Positions 1 to 6,301 of a DNA stretch of 9,180 nt are shown piece after piece. Position numbers and translations under genes: made by a program. The DNA lies in assembly GCA_026983755.1 (NCBI GenBank), contig JALSTL010000146.1, positions 1 through 9,180 of the forward strand, written 5' to 3'. The DNA is from Melioribacteraceae bacterium. Lineage in GTDB: Bacteria > Bacteroidota > Ignavibacteria > Ignavibacteriales > Melioribacteraceae. Below the pieces are notes generated by a model. The model was not told the origin of the DNA. It saw only the letters and a list, made by a program, of their open reading frames with translations, and did no database searches. Positions within the stretch are counted from its first letter, which is position 1, and each line of letters starts with the position of its first letter.

Positions 1-98
1 AAACCATCGAATGAAATAAGCAAAACATAAGGTTTAGGTTGAGCAGTTAGGAGGGAAGATGAAAGAAAAAGTAACCAAATAAAAAATATTTTTTTCAT
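1..98 (-). CDS. Nucleotide pyrophosphatase/phosphodiesterase-like protein, N-terminus (partial)
   Basis: Only the first ~32 residues lie in the window; the gene continues off the left edge. The reading from the ATG at 98 begins MKKIFFIWLL, a classic signal peptide (KK, then a hydrophobic core, cleavage probably near TAQ), followed by KPYVLLISFDGF. That last segment resembles the first metal-binding motif of the alkaline phosphatase superfamily, especially the ectonucleotide pyrophosphatase/phosphodiesterase (NPP) branch, where the Asp of ISFDG binds zinc. Members are secreted or periplasmic and hydrolyse phosphodiester or pyrophosphate bonds. A second in-frame ATG at 107 would add MDS; I prefer 98 because the signal peptide then starts normally, but neither has a strong Shine-Dalgarno. 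The family call rests on one motif plus the export signal, so substrate and subfamily are unknown. Confidence 0.6.
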   Translation of the reverse strand, partial: MKKIFFIWLLFLSSSLLTAQPKPYVLLISFDG

Positions 99-160
99 AC
101 TATCCATATATAAAAGTGTTAAAATTTAGTACTAAAAGTTAATAAAAATATACGGTAAAG

Positions 161-179
161 TTTGTAATATAAATACAAA
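161..179. repeat. Small inverted repeat upstream of the phosphodiesterase gene
   Basis: TTTGTA (161-166) and TACAAA (174-179) are perfect 6-bp arms around a 7-bp AT spacer. The element lies about 55-80 bp upstream of the phosphodiesterase start and beyond the terminator of the preceding gene, so it sits where an operator could be. In DNA this AT-rich a short palindrome can arise by chance; no regulator is implied. Confidence 0.25.
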
Positions 180-235
180 TATTGCGTGAAAATTTTTACA
201 TATAAACCTTATAATGGGGTGTAATTATAAACAAT

Positions 236-262
236 AAAAAAGCCGTCCAAACGGACGGCTTT
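236..262 (-). terminator. Rho-independent terminator of the TonB-dependent receptor gene
   Basis: A perfect 10-bp stem, AAAGCCGTCC (239-248) and GGACGGCTTT (253-262), encloses a 4-nt loop. Read on the minus strand it ends in a run of six T (241-236). It begins about 25 nt downstream of the stop codon of the receptor gene (288-290). The GC-rich stem stands out sharply from its surroundings. It separates the receptor transcript from the co-directional phosphodiesterase gene, which must then have its own promoter within about 99-235. Confidence 0.92.
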
Positions 263-287
263 GAAAATAGAACTATTTAGGAAAAGA

Positions 288-3023
288 TTATAATAAAATA
301 CTAATTCCTAAGTTAAAGGTTCTTGGTAAACCTAAGAATATTTCAGCATCATCAGCAGAGTGAGTTTTGCCATTTCCGGTATAAGCATTGTATTTACTAT
401 TATCGGTAGCATCTTGTACATAAACAGCATCAAGAGCATTAAACAGATGACCGAATAATTGGAAATTAACACCTTTAAGCTTTAACGGTAAATTATAAGT
501 AAAGTGGAAATCAACAACAGTATAATCCGGAGTTAACCAACTTTGAGCTCTATCTTTAGGATCAGTTCTGGTAAATGGATTCCAATTGGCATAATGATCT
601 CTATAATGTTTTACAAGTCCACTTAAGGCTAATCCTTTAACAGGGAACAATGTAGCAGTAAATACAACTGCAGTTTGAGGTTGATCACCAACTTTAAGAT
701 CTTTTACGTAATAATTAAAGTTTTCATAAGCAGGTTGTCCGTTTTGGTAAGTAGAATATCTACCGCTTACATCATCTGTTAAAATCCAATTACCAATTGA
801 GCCGGAAAGATCAAATCTAACCAATCTATTAGGCATGTAAGCAGTTTCCAATTCAAAACCCATGTGTCTGGAATTCATACCTGTTAAATTGATTATACCT
901 TCACTTCCATCTTCATTTAAGACAGTACGTCTGTTCGATCTATCTTTCCACGTTGTATAATAAACATTAGCTTTTACATTAAGTTTTCCGTCTAACAAGT
1001 GAGAATTAATACCGGCTTCTATATTAACAAATTTTTCGTTTTTCGGACTTTTAACAATAGCACCGTCTCTATCATTTATTACAGCGTCAAAAATAGGAAC
1101 TTTACTAACTAAACCACCATTAGCAAAAACATCTAAGTTCGGGTTAATACGGAAACTGGCACCACCTTTAACTTGGAATCCGGAAATAGCATCGGGAGTT
1201 GCTGTTAATTCACCGCCATTAGCACCTTTTTTGAAATGGTCGGTAAATGTATATTTGATCATTGACCATCCGCCCATTGCGTAAGCGGTTAATTTATCTT
1301 TTGTATATTCACCTTGTCCGTAAAATCCGAACCAGTCAACAGTATTTGTATTGTAATAAGCTATTTTATCACCGAGTTTTGCATGTTTGTTAGGATGAAA
1401 TTTATCTGAATTGTCTAAAAAGTAAGAGCCTCCAAGTAAATCTCTAACTTCTCTGAAATGGTCAATTTCTGCAGTTCTCCAATCAATACCGAAAGAGGTT
1501 TTAAAATTATCGTTAACTTTAAAATATGCTTTTGAAATTAGACCAATAGTATATTGATTATTTCTACTGTTTCTAATAACGCCTTTTGAACCTAGATCAT
1601 TACCTAATGAATCTTTGTTGTTTCTATTTGCTTCTATTGTAGCATTCCAATCCCACGTCCAAGGAGGGCTCTTATACCATTTGTTACCGGCAACTGCAGG
1701 AGCTCTTTTTAGCTTTCCAATTGTACCGGTACCACCACCATGTCCGCCTGACCAATAAGCTGTAGTATATAAACTAAGTTTATTTGAAAGAATTGAATAC
1801 CAGTTTAAGTTAAAAATTGGTTTGTGGAAGAAATTTTCTCTTTCATTGATGTAATTTTTATTATAACGGTCAATTACCTTTCCGTCGGAACTAAGCATTC
1901 CCGTACCCCATTGTTTTCCTGCGTAAGAAGGATCAACAGGAGCCCAGTTTTGGTTGAATCTTCTTCCTCTTTCAACATAATAATCTAAAGCTTCTTGAGA
2001 ATAACCTAAAACATTTTTTGCAAAATCTTTATCGTAAACAGCAGCGTTTTGTTTATAATAATTATTGCCATGCCTTTGTGGAGCACCTAAACCGTAAAGT
2101 TCTATTCTGTTTTTATCGTTAATATTATAGCTAACTCCAAAATAATATGCCCAAGCATCCGTCCATGTTTTATCTATCAAACCGTTACCTGTTTTTTTAA
2201 CAATAGTAGCACTTAAAGCTAACTTGTCGTTAATTAAACCGCTATTTAAAGATAAAGTTGATTTGAAGAAGGAATCATTTCCAAATTCTTGTTTAAATTT
2301 TGCTCCGAATTTTGCTGCTGTAGGATCTGTAATGATATTCATTGTTCCACCAATAGATGGTGTAGCAAGGTTTACAGCACTAAGACCTCTTTGAATTTGT
2401 ATTGAAGAAGTTGCATCGCCAACTCCATCCCAGTTGGACCAATAAACCCAACCGTTTTCCATATCGTTTACGGGTACACCATTTATCATTATTGCTATAT
2501 TACGTTGGTTAAAACCACGGACATTAATCCTCGCATCACCGGAACCACCGCCTTGTTCTGTTGCATAAACACTCGGTGTGGTGTTTAGTACCAAAGGTAT
2601 ATCTTGAGAACCTAATTTAAATTCAACATCTTTTTTCTCAATATTGGAAAAAGCAACAGGGGTTTCTTGTTCTTTTGCTCTATCGGCAATTACTTCTACA
2701 TTCAATGAGAATTCGTAATCTTTAAGAGCAAAATTTAATTCCATATTGTTTGTTACATTAACGTTTGTAATTTGTGCAGCTTCAAAACCGATATAACTAC
2801 AAATGATAGTATAACTACCTTTCGGCAATTTAAACTCGTAATGTCCATTTGCATCGGTTGCAGCACCAATTGCTAAGCCTTTTACATAAACATTTGCCCC
2901 GATTAATTTTTCACCGGTTTGTTTACTGGTTACAACGCCAGAAACCTTATAGGTTTTCTGACCGAATGTGATAGTACTTACTATTAATAAGAATAGTAAA
3001 GTAAGTTTGTACATTTTTGACAT
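288..3023 (-). CDS. TonB-dependent outer membrane receptor with carboxypeptidase-regulatory-like N-terminal domain
   Basis: The 911-residue protein has a signal peptide (1-21, ending TFG before Q22), a CarboxypepD_reg-like beta-sandwich (about 26-105, with VSGVV, TGEKLIGANVYVKG and GSYTI..SYIGF), a plug domain (about 118-235, with INVRGFNQRNIAIMINGVPV and SIGGTMNIITDP), and a long 22-strand-type beta-barrel (about 240-911). The barrel ends with Leu rather than the usual Phe. This architecture is that of Bacteroidota/Ignavibacteriota receptors that import large or scarce substrates through the outer membrane using TonB-ExbBD energy. The substrate cannot be read from sequence. No SusD-like partner is adjacent, so it is not a canonical polysaccharide-utilisation pair. 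The start at 3023 has a good Shine-Dalgarno (GAGGA, complement at 3031-3035, 7 nt upstream). It is monocistronic: a strong terminator follows and the upstream neighbour is divergent. By eye its GC is higher than that of neighbouring genes. Confidence 0.95.
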   Translation of the reverse strand: MSKMYKLTLLFLLIVSTITFGQKTYKVSGVVTSKQTGEKLIGANVYVKGLAIGAATDANGHYEFKLPKGSYTIICSYIGFEAAQITNVNVTNNMELNFALKDYEFSLNVEVIADRAKEQETPVAFSNIEKKDVEFKLGSQDIPLVLNTTPSVYATEQGGGSGDARINVRGFNQRNIAIMINGVPVNDMENGWVYWSNWDGVGDATSSIQIQRGLSAVNLATPSIGGTMNIITDPTAAKFGAKFKQEFGNDSFFKSTLSLNSGLINDKLALSATIVKKTGNGLIDKTWTDAWAYYFGVSYNINDKNRIELYGLGAPQRHGNNYYKQNAAVYDKDFAKNVLGYSQEALDYYVERGRRFNQNWAPVDPSYAGKQWGTGMLSSDGKVIDRYNKNYINERENFFHKPIFNLNWYSILSNKLSLYTTAYWSGGHGGGTGTIGKLKRAPAVAGNKWYKSPPWTWDWNATIEANRNNKDSLGNDLGSKGVIRNSRNNQYTIGLISKAYFKVNDNFKTSFGIDWRTAEIDHFREVRDLLGGSYFLDNSDKFHPNKHAKLGDKIAYYNTNTVDWFGFYGQGEYTKDKLTAYAMGGWSMIKYTFTDHFKKGANGGELTATPDAISGFQVKGGASFRINPNLDVFANGGLVSKVPIFDAVINDRDGAIVKSPKNEKFVNIEAGINSHLLDGKLNVKANVYYTTWKDRSNRRTVLNEDGSEGIINLTGMNSRHMGFELETAYMPNRLVRFDLSGSIGNWILTDDVSGRYSTYQNGQPAYENFNYYVKDLKVGDQPQTAVVFTATLFPVKGLALSGLVKHYRDHYANWNPFTRTDPKDRAQSWLTPDYTVVDFHFTYNLPLKLKGVNFQLFGHLFNALDAVYVQDATDNSKYNAYTGNGKTHSADDAEIFLGLPRTFNLGISILL

Positions 3024-3054
3024 AGAGCAATCCTCGTTTTTGTTAAAAAATATA

Positions 3055-3084
3055 TTAAATTAAGCTAACAGTAATGATAGTCAA
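3055..3084 (-). promoter_or_regulatory. Candidate promoter of the TonB-dependent receptor gene
   Basis: On the minus strand a TTG (3084-3082) is followed after 19 bp by TAATTTAA (3062-3055). This resembles the Bacteroidota-type promoter with a -33 TTG and a -7 TAnnTTTG, matching the TAnnTT part but not the final TG. It lies about 30 bp upstream of the start codon, leaving a short leader. AT-rich DNA gives many such matches, so this is tentative. Confidence 0.25.
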
Positions 3085-3344
3085 ATCAGTCCAATTTGCA
3101 AAACGAATTTTAATTTTTAATAAAAACTTAACAATAAATCTTCAATTAATTCAATTTTTTTTCTTGGTAATTTAAAATATATGAAATCCTTTTAATATGT
3201 AAAAAGAAAAAGTTTGATATATATGTTTTATTAAATTAACTTCCTTAAAAAAATATTTGAAATTTTATACTGAAATTTAATCAATTTATAAATAGGTTAA
3301 TAACAAATGCCAAATATTTTTTAATTATTTTTGAATATTGAAAT

Positions 3345-3349
3345 AGGGA
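3345..3349 (+). promoter_or_regulatory. Shine-Dalgarno that selects the TTG start of kdsC
   Basis: AGGGA ends 6 nt before the TTG at 3356. It supports TTG as the true initiation codon: the next in-frame ATG is Met46, which would remove the catalytic DVDG motif, and the in-frame TTG at 3365 is too far away. Confidence 0.7.
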
Positions 3350-3355
3350 ATCAAT

Positions 3356-3856
3356 TTGACAAATTTGCAAAAAAATAAAATAAAAAAAATTGAATTGGTA
3401 ATTGCCGATGTTGATGGTGTTTTAACCGATGGAGGACTTTATTATACTTCGGAAGGTTTAAGTATAAAAAAGTTTAATGTTAAAGATGGAATGGGTGTTT
3501 TGCGTTTACGTGAAGCGGGAATTAAAAATGCCGTTATAACTACCGCCAAATCGGAACCGGTAAAAAGAAGAGCGGAAACTTTAAAATTAGATTATTACTT
3601 TGAAGGCGTGTGGGATAAAGAAACAAAGCTTTTGGAAATATGCAAAGCTGAAAATTTGTTGCCTGAAAATATTGCTTTTATTGGTGATGATGTTAACGAC
3701 CTTACTATTATTGATGTTGCCGGATTTACAGCGGCACCAATTGATGCTGTTAATGAAGTTAAAAAAGCTGTTGATATTATTCTTTCAAAAAAAGGTGGCG
3801 AAGGTGTGTTTCGTGAATTTGCAGAGTTAATTATTTCCGTAAAAAAGGAGAATTAA
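3356..3856 (+). CDS. kdsC: 3-deoxy-D-manno-octulosonate 8-phosphate phosphatase (KdsC family)
   Basis: This 166-residue HAD-superfamily phosphatase is the usual KdsC length, with no cap domain. It would hydrolyse Kdo-8-phosphate to Kdo and phosphate in the cytoplasm, the third step of Kdo synthesis for lipopolysaccharide. Motif I is D18-V-D20-GVLTDG (nucleophile D18, acid/base D20). Motif II Thr is T62 and motif III Lys is K88, placed by a gap-free match in spacing to the E. coli enzyme as I remember it. Motif IV is GDD at 110-112 followed by VND. The tail GGEGVFRE (147-154) is the typical KdsC C-terminal motif. One oddity: where KdsC proteins usually have ITGR, this reads ITTAK (61-65). Translation starts at TTG with a good Shine-Dalgarno. 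The next gene begins 7 bp after the stop, so the two are probably co-transcribed. The main alternative is a stand-alone phosphatase for a related nine-carbon sugar acid such as Neu5Ac-9-P or KDN-9-P. Confidence 0.88.
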   Translation: MTNLQKNKIKKIELVIADVDGVLTDGGLYYTSEGLSIKKFNVKDGMGVLRLREAGIKNAVITTAKSEPVKRRAETLKLDYYFEGVWDKETKLLEICKAENLLPENIAFIGDDVNDLTIIDVAGFTAAPIDAVNEVKKAVDIILSKKGGEGVFREFAELIISVKKEN

Positions 3857-3863
3857 AATTATA

Positions 3864-5204
3864 ATGAAATTAGATAGAACAATTAAACCCAAACCTAACG
3901 GAGCAATACATTTTAAACTGCCTGATATAAAAACTTTTTATCTAAATAACGGATTGAAAATTTATTACTCAAATAAAACCGCACTTCCAATAACGGAAAT
4001 TAAATTGTTAATCCATTCCGGAAGCAGATATGATTTTATAAACAATAACGGAGTATCTCAACTAACATCTATGTTAATTGATGAAGGAGCAGGAAATCTA
4101 TCCGCTTTGGAAATTGATAATGAATTGGAATTGTTAGGTTCTATACTCAATATTGATTCTACGAAAGAATATACAAATATGTCTTTGCTAACGTTAAATG
4201 AAAATCTGGAAAAATCTTTGGAATTGTTTTCTTTGATATTACAAAATCCGAATTTTAAGGAAGAGGATTTTACAAGAGAAAAGGAAAAATTATTTACCAA
4301 TATTTTACATAATTATGATAATCCTTCTTTTATTGCGGGAATCGAATTTAAAAAAATTCTATTTGATAAAACTCCTTATAAATTTCCTAATATAGGTTCA
4401 ATAGAAACTGTAAAAAAAATTACAAATAATTCGGTCAAATCGTTTTATAAAAAAAATTTTTTCCCGTCAAATGCTTCGCTTATAGTTGTAAGTAACATTA
4501 ATGAAGAAAAAATTATCTCTTTTAGCAAAAAATTTTTCGGAACATGGAATGGCGAAGGTAATAAAAAACCGTTACATGTAAATTTCAAAAAAACAAAAAA
4601 AAGAATATTTGTTATAGATAAACCCGATGCCCCGCAAAGCGAATTACGAATTGGTCACCTTGCAAAGTCTCGCAAGTCAAAAGATTTTTATGCAACATCG
4701 GTTTTAAATACTATTCTCGGTGGTCAATTTTCAAGTAGAATAAATCTTAATTTAAGAGAAGACAAAGGATATACTTACGGAGCTCATTCTTCATTTAACT
4801 ATAATTCGTTTTCCGGTTATTTCATTGTTTCAACTTCCGTAAAATCGGAACATACCGGAGATGCGATAAAGGAAATTTTATACGAGCTTGATAAAATAAA
4901 AATTTCTATAAAAAACGAAGAAGTGGAATTTGCAAAATCTTATTTGATTAAACGTTATCCGGCATTGTTCGAAACTTATTCTCAATTGGCAAGTAACATT
5001 TCTCTTATTCCGATTTTTGATTTGGAAAATAATTATTTCGATAATTATACCGCCAATATTTTAAGTGTTAAGCAGAGTGAAGTAATTAAAGCCGCTAGCG
5101 AAAATATTTTATCGGACGAGTTGATTATCGTTATCGTCGGAGATAAATCGAAAGTGATAAAACAGTTAAATGGTTTTTCTTCGTATGAGGTAATTGAAAA
5201 ATAA
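3864..5204 (+). CDS. M16 (insulinase/pitrilysin-like) family protein lacking the HXXEH zinc motif
   Basis: At 446 residues this is one M16 half-enzyme: an N-terminal Peptidase_M16 domain (about 28-170) and an M16_C domain (about 185-365, beginning TNNSVKSFYKKNFFPSNASLIVV). Where active members have G-x-x-HXXEH, this one reads G63-V-S-Q66-L-T-S69-M70, so both zinc histidines and the catalytic glutamate are replaced. In contrast, the C-domain substrate-binding pair is kept (R298 and Y305 in NLREDKGYTYG). That combination is known from the non-catalytic partner of two-chain M16 peptidases, which works with an HXXEH-bearing chain to close around a peptide. No such partner is in the window. No signal peptide is visible, so the sequence suggests a cytoplasmic protein. 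A GGAG lies 13 nt before the ATG, inside the end of kdsC, indicating co-transcription. The peptide substrate is unknown. The next gene converges with a 17-bp gap. Confidence 0.88.
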   Translation: MKLDRTIKPKPNGAIHFKLPDIKTFYLNNGLKIYYSNKTALPITEIKLLIHSGSRYDFINNNGVSQLTSMLIDEGAGNLSALEIDNELELLGSILNIDSTKEYTNMSLLTLNENLEKSLELFSLILQNPNFKEEDFTREKEKLFTNILHNYDNPSFIAGIEFKKILFDKTPYKFPNIGSIETVKKITNNSVKSFYKKNFFPSNASLIVVSNINEEKIISFSKKFFGTWNGEGNKKPLHVNFKKTKKRIFVIDKPDAPQSELRIGHLAKSRKSKDFYATSVLNTILGGQFSSRINLNLREDKGYTYGAHSSFNYNSFSGYFIVSTSVKSEHTGDAIKEILYELDKIKISIKNEEVEFAKSYLIKRYPALFETYSQLASNISLIPIFDLENNYFDNYTANILSVKQSEVIKAASENILSDELIIVIVGDKSKVIKQLNGFSSYEVIEK

Positions 5205-5221
5205 TATTTGCTTTTACGAAT

Positions 5222-6250
5222 TCACTTTTTTTTTCTGATTAACAATTTAGAGGGTAAAATAATTTTATTTCCTTTTTTTAAATAATCATTTAATACTTGT
5301 TGAACATTTTCCCAATCATTTACATCAATAAAAAATATTTTAAAATTTCCCGGTTTTATATTATTAAGATGAAAATTTAATAATGATTTTAAGTCTTCCG
5401 AATCTTCACCTTTTAAGTTAATGAATGAATTTTCTCTTAATATTTTTCGTTTTCGTTTTTTAAATTCATCAATCAAAAAATTAATGAAACTGTTGGAAAA
5501 TCCCGTAGTTTTTTTGTTAACAAAATAATAGTGGGGTGTGTTAAATGAAGAAATAATGGATTTAATATTTTTCTTTAACTGATGTACTCCGAAATCTTCA
5601 TCCAATTCAAAAAAAACGTTGTCCGCATCATCATCCAAACTAATATAATAATTACGCTTGGCATCTAATATTTTTTCCGCAATGCCAATAGACGAATTAC
5701 GAAGCGGTAACAAGACACCATATTTTTGCGGAATCATAAGGAACGCAGATAATTCATCTGCACTCAAAGTATTTATATTTTTTATTATAAAAGCGGCGGT
5801 AGAAGAAGGGCGGTGTAATGAATTATTGTATTTAAAATTTGCGTATAGTTTAACAAAATTATTTGCTTTTACAATTAATTCCGTTGAAGAGTTAAATTCT
5901 TTTTGTCGGGATATAACATTAATATTTTTATTATTTAATATTAAAGAAATATCTTTAATTATCAAAGGGATTGGAACAGAGGATGGAACCTCTATTATAT
6001 ATTTGAACTTTAACGAGTCGTATTGTTTGCTTTTGATATTGGTTTTGTTTATCCATTGGTTTTGAATTCCGTAGGTTGCAAGTATTTTTTTGAAATTATC
6101 TTCAATTTTGTTGCGGGTCAAAAAAAAGTTTACGGTTTTTATCTTTGCGATGCCGTGCTTTCGGTTTCCTAGCAAAGCGTTAAGAATAATAAGTATTGCG
6201 GTAAAAGCAACAAGTATGAATATAATTTTTTTTTTAATTTCCATAGTCAT
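5222..6250 (-). CDS. Divergent polysaccharide deacetylase-like protein (YibQ-like fold), probably inactive, membrane-anchored
   Basis: The 342 residues hold an N-terminal membrane anchor (about 7-27, after MEIKKK), a linker domain (about 35-145, with IEVPSSVPIPLI resembling the pre-domain of divergent polysaccharide deacetylases), and a region resembling the YibQ/Polysacc_deac_2 domain (about 150-338). Landmarks are LMIPQKYGVLLPL (171-183), matching the family's 'P..fAVLP', SIGIAEKI, and a final KGNKIILPSKLL (326-337). Key family residues are lost: the IVIDD aspartates read IIKN (155-158), HLPM reads SLDD (204-207), the N-H-M-G motif reads VNKK (about 244-247), and GHPHP has no His (about 305-312). 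So the fold is likely and the activity unlikely. I start at ATG 6250 because a GAGGA (complement 6258-6262) sits 7 nt upstream; a TTG at 6268 would add six residues but overlaps that site. It lies 51 bp after the crotonase gene. Family assignment is from memory of motifs; it could be only a distant fold relative. Confidence 0.65.
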   Translation of the reverse strand: MTMEIKKKIIFILVAFTAILIILNALLGNRKHGIAKIKTVNFFLTRNKIEDNFKKILATYGIQNQWINKTNIKSKQYDSLKFKYIIEVPSSVPIPLIIKDISLILNNKNINVISRQKEFNSSTELIVKANNFVKLYANFKYNNSLHRPSSTAAFIIKNINTLSADELSAFLMIPQKYGVLLPLRNSSIGIAEKILDAKRNYYISLDDDADNVFFELDEDFGVHQLKKNIKSIISSFNTPHYYFVNKKTTGFSNSFINFLIDEFKKRKRKILRENSFINLKGEDSEDLKSLLNFHLNNIKPGNFKIFFIDVNDWENVQQVLNDYLKKGNKIILPSKLLIRKKK

Positions 6251-6285
6251 AAAAAAATCCTCATACAAAATAATGTAAGAGGATT
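6251..6285 (-). promoter_or_regulatory. Terminator-like hairpin containing the Shine-Dalgarno of the deacetylase-like gene
   Basis: On the plus strand AATCCTC (6256-6262) pairs with GAGGATT (6279-6285), then one mismatch (6263/6278), then TAC (6264-6266) with GTA (6275-6277) around an 8-nt loop. On the minus-strand transcript the 3' arm contains GAGGA, the only ribosome-binding site for the ATG at 6250, and is followed at once by a run of T reaching to 6251. The element therefore looks both like an intrinsic terminator after the crotonase gene and like a hairpin that hides the downstream ribosome-binding site. The sequence shows the structure; regulation is inference. Confidence 0.6.
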
Positions 6286-6301
6286 AAAAGTAATTGTTTT
6301 C

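Larger units (their letters stand above)
3024..3355. other. Divergent AT-rich intergenic region between receptor gene and kdsC
   Basis: This 332-bp stretch has no coding potential that I can support on either strand. It must hold the promoters of both divergent genes. It contains the receptor's Shine-Dalgarno (3031-3035), a candidate receptor promoter (3055-3084) and the kdsC Shine-Dalgarno (3345-3349). The middle (about 3100-3340) is extremely A/T-rich with long homopolymer runs. I found no strong hairpin, RNA motif or convincing kdsC promoter; a TATACT at 3266-3271 has no matching -35 element. Confidence 0.7.

Noticed and set aside
3600..3830. Plus-strand frame of 76 codons inside kdsC
   Set aside because: It is an out-of-frame overlap of a convincing kdsC and gives a Leu/Lys-rich low-complexity product.
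4058..4300. Minus-strand frame of 80 codons opposite the M16 gene
   Set aside because: It is antisense to a clear M16 family gene, with Ser/Asn-rich composition and no start signal.
5205..5235. Bidirectional terminator between the convergent M16 and deacetylase-like genes
   Set aside because: There is a T-run but no stem of useful length; GAATTC at 5218-5223 is too short.
5658..6065. Plus-strand open frame of 135 codons opposite the deacetylase-like gene
   Set aside because: It is fully antisense to a gene with a good Shine-Dalgarno, membrane anchor and family landmarks; it has no ribosome-binding site or recognisable domain, and long antisense frames are expected here.
6251..6268. TTG at 6268 as start of the deacetylase-like protein
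   Set aside because: It would place the start upstream of and inside the GAGGA site that is well spaced for the ATG at 6250; the added residues MYEDFF look like translated leader.
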